Of a stretch of DNA of 64,000 nucleotides, positions 12,071 through 24,599 are shown piece by piece (the first letter of the stretch is position 1; each line of letters starts with the position of its first letter). The DNA is taken from assembly GCA_037074765.1 (NCBI GenBank), contig JBAMDO010000207.1, positions 1 through 64,000 on the forward strand. The letters run 5' to 3'. This DNA is from Mansonella perstans. Taxonomy: Eukaryota > Nematoda > Chromadorea > Rhabditida > Onchocercidae. The translations under genes and the position numbers were made by a program. The notes beneath the pieces are model-generated. The model did not search any database, was not told the DNA's origin, and was given only the letters and a program-made list of their open reading frames with translations.

Positions 12071-14640
12071 CAAATAGATTTCGCTTCTTTCTATTTAAAA
12101 CATATAAGTAGCCCTCCTCAGTGTTTTCGTGATTAGTATGCTCTTCGTGAAATGATGAAATTCGAAGGCAGCCATTAGTTATATCAGTATGCAAACGAAA
12201 TCTGGCCGTACAACCTAACGAAAGATAATTTTGATTTGGTCGTTGGCCGCCACCTAAAAAATGAATGTGATATTTCGTTCTCTAAGACAAGTCTTGAGAG
12301 CACCTAATTGTTTATCAGATTTAGTATTTGCTTTATTTATATAGTTCAACAACAAAATTGAACGTATTCATTTTAATTTAATTCTCTGATGGAAACTTTA
12401 TGTGAATTATCCTAAAGTAATAATAGAAAACGATAATTTCTTTTAACCAATTTTTTTTTGTGATGACATAGGTCATTCATTTCTCTCTATTCACGTTGCT
12501 TATCACGTTTATTTATGTATTTGTGATGTTATTACGAATAAAGTTGTAATATGTGATTTATTACAATTGATGGTTGCTTTTTGCACCAATCATGAACAAC
12601 GCATTTTGACTAATGATGCATTCATTTGTATAGGTAATGGAATGAAATACGGTTCATTTGTAATAGTATGAAGCTACTAGTAATCTCAATTTTTTTTTCA
12701 TATAAAGAAAAAAAATTTGGCTTTGATTGTCATTTATTCGTTATTTTGTGGTTAAAAAAGTGCTGGCTGGTTAGATCTTTGAAATTATTCATTCTAATAC
12801 TGCTAATCTTCGTAATATTAAGGCAGCAGCTGGCGGACACAATTTTTAAATTTGGTGAAATGCTAATTCATGATATAATGCTAGTTAAAGTGATAAAAAT
12901 GACTAACCACTATGTAAAAAAAGAAATTAAATGATCTCGTAAATATGGTATTATGGGGAGAAAATGAAGTGATAATTATCGATTTCATCATTTGCTATTT
13001 TGCCTAAATCTGTTTAAAAGTTCTCCTAAAAAATTTTGAAAACTTTTATTTATCATCTTTCTTCCTACTGCTTAGAATGATTGTCCCCGAGCTCCAAAGA
13101 CAATATTAATTAGTATAGACGTTTGATAATGTTCTATTTTCAATCCTATCCAGTGTCATAGTTACAGCTCAGCAGTATGACCAGTGGCTAGCAGCTGGAG
13201 TGGAAGAGCGACAAACGAAACTGGCAAACCGGCTGGTGGAGTGGTTGATGTAAACAATCATCCATCAACCGCAACAGTTTTTCTTGGATTAATATCCAAT
13301 TCTCTCCCAATTTCTACATCTCAGCTGACATCTTAACAAATAAATGATACTTGAAGATTGTAAAGTCCGTCAACCTAAATAAAAGTCATGTTGTGATAAG
13401 ATTGCTTTTAGGCGTCTTTCGACCGTCAAATGACAGGAAAATCGCACTTCTCAAAAGCTAAATAGTATTTGTTTTTCAATCATTTTAGTGAATGAATTCA
13501 GTGTTTTACCAAAGTTTTCTGTCTACACTCACTAAAATGTTTCAAAACAACAAAATCAGTTGACTATTTGATAATAAAATAACCACTGATGATGCATGGT
13601 GTAGTGCTGGTATATGGTATATTAAATAATTTTACATTATGTCTTATTAATTCTGTTAAATTTATTCCAAAATATCAAAAAACTAAGCAGCGATTGAATT
13701 CATTTTCGAAAATACAATTTGCCAGAATCATTGCTGATTTTCGTGAAGTTTTCGCGAAGAATGAAAGAAAAAAGTGAAACGTTACCTCTTCTACGTGGAG
13801 TCCCGTAATGAGCGCAATGAAAGACTATATATTTATATTTAAAGCGCTCAATCACTTGCCCTTCAACATCTCGAAGAACCTCAGAACTAGCCACTCTATA
13901 TGGATAACTTCCTACGACCTTATATGCTTCAAATGCTTCTTGGAATTCGTCAAAACTGAAAGAAAGGAAAAAATCAAAACAACTATTAATTTTAATAATT
14001 GCCGCTCTTTCCTAGTATTGCAGCAATCTCCTTTCTAGAATTATGTGTTTTATTAAAAGGATACACAATACCACTGAAATTCAGCTCCGTCGTAAATATG
14101 TGAAGCCTTAAATCGAAGTTCTTTTTGTTCCGCTAGGGTGAATGTCGAGAATGTTCTATTACCGTATAATTGATTGAGATCTATTAATTTCGATTCCGTG
14201 CGTTTTCCTTTAGTGCTTGATGAAGCTGAAATTATAATTTCATAATTTCAAATCAAATTGAAAAAAAATAAGAATGAAAAGTTGAAAATCTCAAAAAACG
14301 GACTCCTTCCAGTAACACAGAAAGTTTATCAAGTTTTCACCGTCTTTGGAACATTTGATCTTCTCATCATTTCGGTTATGCGAATTTTTCACAATTTTTC
14401 ACAAACTGTTCATCTAACACTGAATTATCAGAGTGCTTGTCCAGTACTTTACCTTGATCATCTCTGCTACTTAAATCATCAGGCCATTCGTCCATTTTAT
14501 CAGCGAATTATTGTGCGATATTTTGCGCTTTACTTCCACTTTGCTCGTTGTTATGTTCTAAGAGTACTTTCTCTTTTAAAGACTGTGCCACTTTCCGAAA
14601 ATATTTATATTCTTTTGAAAAGCGTTTCTAAAAAGTATCG
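12071..14640 (-). pseudogene. Gene G2: truncated ZSWIM3/FAR1-type copy
   Basis: Inverted copy of G1. Recognisable exons, in reading order: a Lys/Glu-rich exon within about 14430-14640, then 14072-14225, 13786-13955 and 12071-12253. It keeps the full zinc module that G1 lacks: FHCAHYGTPRRRG, then GGGQRPNQNYLSLGCTARF, then EEHTNHE. After 12071 the intron continues to about 12005. There the homology breaks off into a short inverted scrap of the later exon (about 11930-11965, matching 9775-9812) and the APMAP-like fragment. The Ser-rich and C-terminal exons are missing, so I call it a truncated copy that could still make a short zinc-module protein. Confidence 0.55.
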
Positions 14641-14670
14641 ACTGCTTACTTATTATATGCCTAATAAATT

Positions 14671-15617
14671 TAGGCTTTCGCTTATTTCGACTTGATTTGT
14701 TTTCAATTATCATTGCATCATATTCTTCATTCAATGAAAATATGTCAATTTTTAGCGCTAAACGATTAATAATTGTTAATTACTTATTAATTACTTACTA
14801 TAATTACTTATTTGTTATCAATTACTTATTAATTGTTTACTTGCTAATTACTTACTGAAATTCAAGACGAAATAATCGTAATTGAACTGAAAATTTATTT
14901 GAATTGTTTGCTTCAATTTTAGAACTTCGTCAAACGTATCACGCAAACACTCGAAGAAAGCCAAATTTCTGAAATCAAATGGAAAATGAGAAGTGAGAAA
15001 AAGGGATGCCATCAAGTTAAAAAAAGAAAGTAGTAATAAAGGCTGAGGTCAGGAAGGAGACCATAGCAGGAGATCAGCTTGCTGTAGCAGTAGGAGTGGT
15101 CAACGACTGCTTGTTGACATCTCTGATAGTGAAGTGCAAAAGATTCGTCAAAAGGAAAAGAGAGACAGAAAGATGTTGAAAGATCAAAAGGGAGAGGGAA
15201 TTTGTAGGGTCAGCCTACGGCTGAATGTGTAGGGGTGGACATTGGTCAATGGCGGGTTGAACATAGAGCCTCCATTCACAATTGATCCTTGATAGCGATG
15301 GTCGTATTTTTTGCACAAAGCGAGGGAAGAGAGAGAAGGCGGGTTAAGAGGGACTGTGCACACATTCAATTTCCAATTTCCAATAAACTAAAATAGTTTG
15401 AAGTGTTCAATTTTTACTTGAAAAATTTGCAAAATTCGAAAAGAAAAGTCGCTAAAAAGTCGATCAGCTAATAGTGAACTGATAGAACAATCAACTGAAC
15501 GACTGAATAAGAAAAGATTAAAAAGATTGAATTTGGTAGTTTTTCTGCAGATTGCGTTATAGTAGGTTGCAAACACATGCAATTTACCTCGTTTGTAATT
15601 TCAATGGAATCACTTGT
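14671..15617 (-). repeat. Border repeat, copy 3
   Basis: Same orientation as 1-920, leading leftward into G2. It keeps the 61-codon open block (15184-15369, -). It has a private segment at about 15050-15110 that resembles spacer sequence near 2030-2090 (GTAGGAGTGGTCAACGA and around), which suggests patchy gene conversion between border and spacer. Confidence 0.8.
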
Positions 15618-16011
15618 ATATTAACAAGTCATACGCTTATGTCAATTCTTGATTATTTCTTACCCAAATATGGTTTGTTATTGCTTATCGACCCAATTAA
15701 CGGTACCATAACGCGAAGTTTCCATGATCCTAGTGGTTTAATTATAAGTTCAATTTCTCAGGTAGCAAATTTTTCACTACTTGGTTAATTTACTCATTAA
15801 TTATAATCATTTATTGCATTCAAAATTTTTGTATTTCCCATTCCATTTCGCATAACTAATGATTTATCAATGATTTTTGTGGCAAAAAAAACATGATATA
15901 AAATGCAATTTATTTTTATCACAGGCAATAGAACTTGACGATGGTACTGTCTTGCTTGGTGCTGATAATAACATGTTCTTGGCCAGATTCAAACCATCAA
16001 CTTCATTGTGA
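15618..16011 (+). pseudogene. APMAP/strictosidine-synthase-like 3' fragment, copy 2
   Basis: Mirror of the fragment at 4805-5198. Exons 15618-15761 and 15925-16011 (TGA at 16009-16011) are joined in phase 0 and encode 76 residues of the C-terminal propeller blades. The border repeat is fused in frame to the first exon: an open frame from 15552 runs through the junction, so a chimeric peptide is possible. The rest of the propeller is absent. In vertebrates and flies this family has membrane-anchored hydrolase/lactonase-like members; nothing enzymatic can be claimed for this piece. Confidence 0.65.
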
Positions 16012-16204
16012 CATGCTTTTTCTTGAAAAGAAAACGAAATCCACTCTTATTTAAAGTCATTGAATTATTTGAAACATTTGTTTCTCTGTTTCGTGTTTTG
16101 GTATATCATGCTACTGAAATTTTCAATTACAACTCTATAAATTGTTTGGATTTAGAATTCAAAATAAATAGATTGATAAAAATACTAATATCAAAAATAA
16201 TACT

Positions 16205-16212
16205 AATAATAA

Positions 16213-16253
<41 letters not shown>

Positions 16254-16265
16254 TAATAACAATGA
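16205..16265. repeat. AAT/AAC microsatellite
   Basis: Run of AAT units grading into AAC and GAC triplets. The corresponding tract in the left arm (about 4535-4600) has a different length and an extra segment, as expected of a slipping microsatellite. Confidence 0.9.
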
Positions 16266-16282
16266 CAATAGTGATAATAACA

Positions 16283-16516
16283 ACAGTAATGACAAGTGTT
16301 GATAATAGTGATACAATCAAAAAACTGACAAGGAAATTTATAAAATTATTACAAGAAAGAAGGATTGAAAAGAAAAATCATAATTTATTATCATGTTTTT
16401 CATTTGTCGCATCATCAATATCAATTTTATCTTGTTTATTTGATCGTACTTTTAAGCGATATTTGTTTGATGTTGATGTAACGAATGGACATCGTAATTT
16501 CTCAGCCACTGTTTAA
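16283..16516 (+). other. Conserved small ORF in spacer, second copy
   Basis: A 77-codon frame from the ATG after the microsatellite to TAA. Its C-terminal 75 residues match the left-arm frame at 4285-4632. It begins MTSVDNSD and contains a basic KKLTRKFIKLLQERR helix-like stretch and a hydrophobic segment. Near-identity could simply reflect arm homogenisation, so it is not proof of coding. No family recognised. Confidence 0.25.
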
Positions 16517-19500
16517 CAATCGGCGCCGCTATTGTTAAATTGGTTACAGTAATTTGAAGCCGAAGAAACCTCAATCAAATGACAAGCAGCAAAAAATTCA
16601 TAACCATTCTGAAAAAAATTAAAAAATACAAAAGAAAACAATGGATTGGGAAAAAAATTTATGATGCGCAAAAAAGGTTATTAAAATCAGCATTTTAATT
16701 TTAATTGGTTTATAAATACTGTAGACGCTACTCTATTCAAAATTTTTTCTTCAAAAAAGATTAAAAGTTTAAACAATTAAAAACAGATCGTAAATTATTT
16801 TAATGAGTAAATTATCATTCATATATACTTTCTATACTTATAAAAGCGGCTGATAAATGTAGAATATCGGAATTAAGCATTACACTGCATTTTCCGCTGT
16901 GAAAATGTTCGGTCAAACCTTGGATTTTTATCGAACCAAGTTTTAAATGATTTGGCATAAATCAAATAACTAGTTATTACCCTACATTTTCTCCGGTAAT
17001 GAGGATCCTCCAAAGTAGGATAAATTTCAACTTTGATCGGAAAATTATTTGGGTCAGCTATGGTTTTTCTTTTTCGGAGAAAAATATATAATCTTAAGCA
17101 AAGATTAGCTTACAGAATCTTCCTATCCTTTTGAATTATAATTTATTGAGAATGAATGCGAAAAGTGAGGGCATAATTAAAGAAAAAGTTTTGCGGACTT
17201 AGTTCTCACAGTTTTCATTTTTTAAGTAATTTGCTGCACTTCTGACTGCATACATTCTTGCAGGAACATCATCTTCACATAAATAATAACGGATTTAACT
17301 AGAAATTCTGGCTTCCAATTAGCTGTTGCATATCGTATCACTTTGTATTGTATTGCTAATTTACATTGATACTGCTTGTTGAAATAATAAATTCTTGTTT
17401 TTGTTTTTGAGGCAGACGTGAATGAGATGGATTTATAACATTGAAAAATATGTTAACATTGGTCATTCAGGTGTAAAAGGTGTATTTTAATTTGGCTATT
17501 TCTCGGTTTTGTTGCTACGTTTTTCGAAATGATTTCGACATTCTTAAAGTCTTCAAATTATTTTTTGTGATGAACATTTGAGCAATTTTCGACGGATAAT
17601 AACTTTCAACAAACTCTAAGCCTATTTCATTTTTCATACATTTTTATCTAGCATGAGAATTTCTATCATACTGAAAACAAAATTGCTTGAATGATTAATT
17701 TTAAAAATTGAAATTAGTTCTAATCGACGAGAAGTTACATCTTTTGTTCATCACTCTGGATTTTATTGTTGAAAAGTTTTCCTTTATTCACCACAATTAT
17801 TGCCTTGTGTAAAAGAAGATTATCAATGAAATGTGAAGAGGCAAAATTCGTAAATAAAACTAAACTCAGGAATACGTCAAATTAATTAAATCTAACAGTT
17901 CAAATTTGTCTGATTGATTAAAGATGGAATAATCAGCCATGAAATCGAGTAGTCCAGCAAAGAGTGGCATTATTCAATGATTACGATATAAATATATATC
18001 TCGGCATAGTATATTACTGCATTTTTATAGCCTTATTTTTTTAGAGATTATTTTAAATTTGCAAGTAATAACATATCAAAAAACATACTAAGAATTTGTA
18101 AACTAATTTTATTTTATTGCTAAAAATCAATTAGTATTAATTAATAGAAAAATTTTGCTCGTTAATTTCAATAAGTCTGAATCAATAAAACTTGAAGGAA
18201 ACGGTTAAAAAATCTTCCAGGGATTAATACATTGCGTAATTAATTGCTATATTTATTTGACTTACGGGATAAATGTGCTAATTTTTTTTTTTAAACTATT
18301 CATCGAAATATACAGAAAGCTTTAAAAACAGTTCAAATTTAAAGCCAACCCCTTTAATAAAAAAGTAGTACAAACATCTATTTAAAACGAATGATCAACA
18401 GCAATAAGACAAATTGTGCTTAGGTCAAAAGTTATATATTATTTTCTATCATACACTGTTCATATTTGAATTCTGTTGAAGAGAGCGATAAAGTAATAAG
18501 TGGAATGAGGAAATGTGTGAATGATGTTAAAAAGACAGAAGATTAAAATAATTGGCAAACACAGACCTTATTTAAGAGGTAATTATTGAACTGACCCTTT
18601 TATCTTTTTGCTAACTTTCTTTCTAATTTCTTAAAAAAATATTTTGATGTACTTCTTACTTCTTCGCTTCTTTGCTCCTCTGCTTTTCTCACTATTACAA
18701 AAAAGACTATCATTGTCAAATATATCAACAAGCAATCGTTGACCACTCCTATTACTAAATCCAACTGACCTCATTCCTGGCCTCAATCTCTATCCTTCAT
18801 TATTACTCACTATTTTTTACGTGTTGCCATTTCTTTTCCTCACTTCTCATTTTCCATTTGATTTCAAAAATTTGGCTTTCTTCGAGTGTTTGCGTGCTAC
18901 GTTTGACGAAATTCTAAAATTAAAGCAAATAATTCAAATAAATTTTCAGTTCAATTACGAAAATGCAGAAGATCCTCGTGATCCTTTCACTAATTGAATT
19001 CCTAAACTTTTTAATTCTTTCATTTCTTGCTTACTTCACTTCATCGACAAATTTCATCTGATGATAATTAAGAGTTACTTGATCGATTTTCCGAATGTAA
19101 AGAATCCTGAAGCTATCCTTTCTACTTTGACAACAAAATAGTAGTATGTAGTAGTATGTAGTATGTAGTATGTTTCGCACTCTCTTTGGCTCATCTACAA
19201 AGATAATCGTTGCTGTGAGGAATATTGATTATGGAATGAGGATCTCTACTTTAGGGTCACTGATCAGTTTGCGTCACTAATTATTGTGCATTTCTGACCA
19301 CTACCAATGTGGTATGTAAAATACTTCTATTTCCTCTAAATGCATACTGTAATTCTCCATTTTTTTACATACTGTAATTCTCCATCTTTCACACTAATAT
19401 TTTAGATTTGCTCCCAAAATTTTGTCTTTCCCAAATTCCAAATGCTTTTATTCAAACTGATTGCAATCCGATGAAATAGGATATTTCGGAGCGTAAAGAA

Positions 19501-19915
19501 TAAGTAAATAAGAGAGTTCATTATGAAAAAAGAAAAAACAACTCAAGTCTAGTCGTTCTCCTCAGCATATGCTGTAGATATCAACAAATGAAAGGGTTAT
19601 ATTGCTGTGCTACTTCAAACGAAACAACATGATATGAACACATCGGGAACGGAAAATAAATGTCAGAAGTAACAAAATGCTCCAGAAGTGGCGGAACAAT
19701 TCTGCTTCCGTTATGTTATCTGCAGAAAATACTCTTCTTGCGATTATTTAACCCGAGAAATCTTTGACTATTTAATCTATTGCTAAATCTTTAGCTATTT
19801 AAGTTAAATGTCATACTCATAAATTTTGATAGGACAAGCATAATTTTAAAGTATTAATGATAGCGTCATTTTTGAGAAGTTTTTCGGAACAAAACCAGAA
19901 GAATCATAAATTGTT
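16517..19915. other. Right spacer interior, no recognised gene
   Basis: Inverted copy of 921-4284. A hydrophobic frame starting at about 18964 matches the left 1558-1833 frame but breaks after about 30 codons, so neither is accepted as a gene. TAGTATG/GTAG short repeats sit near 19140-19175. Nothing else was recognised. Confidence 0.6.
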
Positions 19916-20831
19916 ACAAGTGATTCCATTAAAATTACAAACGAGGTAAATTGCATGTGTTTGCAACTACTATAACGCAATCTGCAGAAAAACTACCAAA
20001 TTCAATCTTTTTAATCTTTTCTTATTCAGTCGTTCAGTTGATTGTTCTATCAGTTCACTATTAGCTGATCGACTTTTTAGCGACTTTTCTTTTCGAATTT
20101 TGCAAATTTTTCAAGTAAAAATTGAAACTTCAAACTATTTTAGTTTATTGGAAATTGGAAATTGAATGTGTGCACAGTCCCTCTTAACCCGCCTTCCCTC
20201 GCTTCCCTCGCTTTGTGCAAAAAATACGACCATCGCTACCAAGGATCAATTATGAATGGAGGCTCTATGTTCAACCCGCCATTGACCAATGTCCACCCCT
20301 ACACATTCAGCCGTAGGCTGACCCTACAAATTCCCTCTTCTTTTTGATCTTTCAACATCTCTCTTTCTGTCTCTCTTTTCCTTTTGACGAATCTTTTGCA
20401 CTTTTTTGCACTTTCAATTTTTTCGCTAAAACTTTACTTTTTTGAATTTTGGTCTTTTTCCTGACCTCAACTTCTAGCCTTTCATTACTACTTTCTTTTT
20501 TTTACTTGATGGCATCCCTTTTACTCACTCTTCATTTTCAGTTTGATTTTGGCTTTATTCGAGTGTTTGCGTGTTTGCGTGAAATTCTAAAATTAAAGTA
20601 AATAATTCAAATAAATTTTCAGTTCAATTGGGATTATTTCGTCTTGAATTCAGTTACGATTATTTCTGAAGTAAATAATTAGATAACAAGTAAGTAATTA
20701 TAGTAAGTAATTAATAAGTAATTAACAATTATTTATCGTTTAACACTAAAAATTGACATACTTTCAGTGAATGAAGAATATGATATAATGATAATTGAAA
20801 ACAAATCAAGTCGAAATAAGCGAAAGCCTAA
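19916..20831 (+). repeat. Border repeat, copy 4
   Basis: Inverted partner of 14671-15617, leading directly into G3. The 61-codon open block is 20162-20347. The repeat ends GCGAAAGCCTAA at 20831, as copy 2 does at 6113, and both are followed by the same ATTTATTAGGC sequence. The repeat therefore passes into the G gene without a target-site duplication. Confidence 0.8.
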
Positions 20832-20878
20832 ATTTATTAGGCATATAATAAGTAAGCAATCGATACTTTTTAGAAACG

Positions 20879-23050
20879 TTTTTCAAAAGAACATGAATAT
20901 TTTCGGAAAGAGGCACAGTCTTTAAAAGAGCAAATACTTTTAGAACATAACAACGACCAAAGTGGGCAATTATCCGCTGATGAAATGGATGAGGAAAAAT
21001 CGCATAACCGAAATGATGAGGAGATCAAATGTGCGGATAATGGTGAGAGCTTGATAACTTTCTGTGTTACTGGAAGGAATTCGTTTTTGGAGATTTTCAA
21101 CTTTTCATTCTTATTTTTTTCAATTTGATTTGAAATTATGAAATTATAATTTCAGCTTCATCAAGCACTAAAGGAAAACGCACGGAATCAAAATTAATAA
21201 ATCTCAATCAATTATACGGTAATAGAACATTCTCGACATTCACCCCAACGGAACAAGAAGAACTTCGACTTAAGGCTTCACATATTCACGACGGAGCTGA
21301 ATTTCAACGGTACTGTGTATCCTTTTAATAAAACATATAATTCTAGAAAGGAGATTGCTGCAATACCAGGAAAGAGCGGCAATTATTAAAATTAATAGTT
21401 GTTTTGATTTTTTCCTTTCTTTCAGTTTTGACGAATTCCAAGAAGCATTGAAGCATATAAGGTCGTAGGAAGTTATCCATATAGAGTGGCTAGTTCTGAG
21501 GTTCTTCGAGATGGTGAAGGGCAAGTGATTGAGCGCTTTAAATATAAATATATAGTCTTTCATTGCGCTCATTACGGGACTCCACGTAGAAGAGGTAACG
21601 TTTCACTTTTTTCTTTCATTCTTCGCGAAAATTTCACGAAAATCAGCAATGATTCTGGCAAATTATATTTGCGAAAATGAATTCAATCGCTGTTTAGTTT
21701 TTTGATATTTTGGAATAAATTTAACAGAATTAATAAGGCATAATGTAAAATTATTTAATATACCATATACCAGCACTTTCTATCAGAGAATTAAATTAAA
21801 GTGAATATATTCAATTTTGTTGTTGAACTATATAAATAAAGCAAATACTAAATCTGATAAACAATTAGGTGCTCTCAAGACTTGTCTTAGAGAACGAAAT
21901 ATCACATTCATTTTTTAGGTTGCGGCCAACGACCAAACCAGAAGTATCTTTCGTTAGGTTGTACGGCCAAATTTCGTTTGCATACAGATACAACTAAAGG
22001 CTGTCTTCGAATTTCATCATTCCACGGGGAGCATACCAATCACGAAAACACTGAGGAGGGCTACTTACGTGTTGTAAATAAAAGGAGGCGAAATCTATTT
22101 GGTAAGTTCATATGTCCACAAATCTTTTATATTGAAATTATTTCATTATTAATTATATAAATTACAGGTGGTCCTGCACCAAAAATTGTGAAAGATGAAA
22201 GGACGCAAGAAAAAGGCAAGTTCGAAATAACAGAACAGAATGAACAAATAAAACAAATGTCACTGCAGAACTTATCTCCGATGGATTCCATTATGAAGCA
22301 AATGTTCACAGCTCAATTATTAGATCGATTGCAACGCATAGAATATTTGATCATAAATGGTTCGTTTTACCGTCCCATAAACGCGCCTTTCTTGTTTGAT
22401 ATTGTTTGAGATGTATTTGCTCTCTTTAAACTAACTGAAAGTATTAGTTTATATGAACATGAAATTTTATCATTCTGAAGCATCGACGATTGCACCATAT
22501 ATCATAAAGAAATTCCGTCAATAGACTTCTATTATTTTGACTATCTGACTGCTTTAATTACAATCCAATTTAGCTTATATCATCAAATGTGGACGTTATC
22601 TGCCACAAGAAGTATACATTCCATTCATTTATGGAGTATATGGCGCTGATTATCATCTATCAGAATGGTCGAATATGCAACTAAGAGATGTTACAGTAGT
22701 TCTTCTGCAACCACCAGAGATGCTGCTTCAAGACAAATTACCCACCGATATTTCAATAAATGAAGTAAACCAGATTCGACCACCACGTATTCAACGAGCA
22801 ATTACGGCTATTAGAGAGGAAAAGCTAAAGGTAAGAATAATAAATGATATTTAGCCTAATATCTGAATGCATGATCGTTTCTGTGTCCGAGAATAGATTT
22901 GAGAATTGTTGCTGTGTTTCTGTTTTCTTTCATCGTTCTATCCATCATACATTTGCATATTATTTTAGCAATTCTTTGCAGAGATGCGACAAGATTTTCG
23001 CGCAATTTGCCCAGCGTATTTTTAATGCCATCTCTCGACCCGACTTTTAG
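20879..23050 (+). pseudogene. Gene G3: frameshifted ZSWIM3/FAR1-type copy
   Basis: Recognisable exons: a Lys/Glu-rich exon from about 20879, then 21156-21309, 21426-21594, 21919-22101, 22168-22359, 22574-22830 and 22982-23050. A missing T near 21448 shifts the frame inside the first zinc-module exon (169 versus 170 bases in G2). Downstream the module reads GCGQRPNQKYLSLGCTARF and EHTNHE, intact. The exon starting GGPAPK is fused directly to the coiled-coil segment, removing the GC-donor intron and most of the Ser-rich exon found in G1. The last exon stops early (TAG at 23048) because the bases that keep G1 open are lost. It is a decaying copy, unless the single-base loss is an assembly error. 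Confidence 0.55.
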
Positions 23051-23242
23051 TGGCTGTTGGTGAATTCAAAAAGTTTGCCGATGATGTAAGAAATATGAGC
23101 GCCCGCAATATTAAATCATTTGAATGCTGAAATATAATGAACGTTGGATCAGTGATATAATCTTTCTATTGATATTACTGGAACAATTGGCTCCATAGAT
23201 TGAATTTGATATTGGAGACGTTTTTATCAATCCTAATCTAAG

Positions 23243-23895
23243 GAGGTTACCCCGGTGCGCTGCAGCTGCTCAGCATTCACGACAACGTCGTACCAAAATA
23301 CCTGAGAGACCCCAAACTTCAATTAGTTTATGGTCCATTATGCGCAATTGTATTGGCAAGGAATTGAGCAAAATTCCGATGCCCGCATGTTAATTTTTAA
23401 ATTAAGAGGTTGCTTGGAGGGAAACAAAAATTTAACAATAAGCTATAGGAAAAATTTATGCCATTCTCCAGGAGATTATAAGATTGGAGAGAAAAGCATC
23501 AGCTGATAAATGAATAAGCAATAAAAATCATAAGCAATAAAAATCAAGAGCAAATGTGCTTTGTGGCCAACGACAGGTTCCCGTACGACAAAACCTTTCA
23601 ATCCGTTACTTGGTGAAACATTTGAATGTGACCGATTTGATGATCTTGGTTGGCGCTCTTTTGCCGAGCAGGTGAGTATAGGCTGGTTTTTGGATTTTGC
23701 CTATTTTAATCAAAATGGAACCATACTTTATGTGACGAGATATTTTTCATAACCTCAGATGATATTTGAAAGGAAGCTTCGTCTTACTTAGGTTATTACC
23801 ACAGTACATAACATCATCGTAGGAAAACTATGAATAGATAATCACACGCTTTGAGACAGATACATCGAATCGTATTTGGACGATATATCCGCCAA
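23243..23895 (+). pseudogene. Shredded OSBP copy
   Basis: Plus-strand copy of parts of the OSBP gene, which itself lies at 26159-34800 on the minus strand. In order: 23243-23550 matches exon 8 plus its following intron (28686-28970), 23555-23790 matches part of exon 9 and its donor side (28197-28447), about 23790-23840 matches exon 11 (27728-27775), and about 23846-23895 matches the end of exon 12 (27150-27205). Order is kept but the pieces between are deleted, and introns are present, so the copy was made from DNA rather than mRNA. The 23561-23752 portion is still open and carries the PFNPLLGETFECDRFDDLGW stretch. It cannot make a lipid-binding domain. Confidence 0.85.
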
Positions 23896-24246
23896 ATTAC
23901 CCACCGATATTTTAATAAATGAAATAAACCAGATTCGACCACCACGCATTCAACGTGCTATCATGGCCATTAGAGAGGAAAAGCTAAAGATAAGAATAAT
24001 GAATGATATTTAACCTAATATCTGAATGCCTTATCGTTTCCATATCCGAGAATTGATTTGAGAATTGTTGCTGTGTTTCCGTTCTCTTTCATCGTTCATT
24101 TACATATTATTTTAGCAATTTTTTGCAGAGATGCGACAAGATTTTCGCACAATTTGTCCAGCATATTTTTAATGCCATCTCGACCCGACTTCTTAGTGGC
24201 TGTTGGTGAATTCAAAAAGTTTGCCGATGATGTAAGAAATGTGAGC
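23886..24246 (+). pseudogene. G4: 3' fragment of gene G
   Basis: Copy of the end of the penultimate G exon (PTDISINEVNQIRPPRIQRA-like reading), the following intron and most of the last exon. It is joined directly to the OSBP exon 12 scrap at CCGCCAAATTACCC. The normal donor GTAAGA is changed to ATAAGA, and two bases are lost in the last exon. It is clearly a fragment. Confidence 0.75.
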
Positions 24247-24254
24247 ATCCGCAA

Positions 24255-24530
24255 TATCTGGCTTCTAACTGGCTTACATATTGTATCACTTTGTATTGTA
24301 TTACTAATTTGCATTGATACTGCTTGAAACACAAGGAGATAATTATCGGACTAACTAATTATGGCGCTCAGTTTGAAATGCTTGTTGAAATAATAAATTC
24401 TTGTTTTTGTTTTTGAAGCAGACGTGAATGAGATAGATTTATAACATTGAAAAATATGTTAACTTTGGTCATTCAGGTGTAAAAGATATATTTTAATTTG
24501 GCTATTTCTCAGTTTTGTTGCCATTATGAG
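24255..24530. repeat. Rearranged scrap of spacer sequence
   Basis: Matches 17310-17515 in direct orientation, from the CTGGCTTC word to GGCTATTTCTC and beyond, with a short insertion near 24325-24375. This is the last recognisable piece of the duplicated region. A short GAGTACAATATGT-type repeat follows to about 24600. Confidence 0.75.
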
Positions 24531-24599
24531 TACAATATGTGAGTACAATTATGTGAGTACAGTATGTAAGTACAATATTATATGAGTATAACATTACTG

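Larger units (their letters stand above)
12005..20831. repeat. Right arm of large palindrome
   Basis: Inverted copy of 1-8995. It contains truncated gene G2 (reading leftward) and the second spacer. The spacer is followed at 20832 by G3, whose counterpart on the left side would lie before position 1. Private differences, such as an extra segment at about 15050-15110 and a different AAT microsatellite length near 16210, show that it is not a mechanical copy of the left arm. Confidence 0.9.

Noticed and set aside
1..20831. The palindrome as an assembly or library fold-back artefact
   Set aside because: Arms differ by many substitutions and indels, G2 is truncated differently from G1, and the centre is asymmetric. 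An artefact would give near-exact arms. It is kept as something to confirm with long reads.
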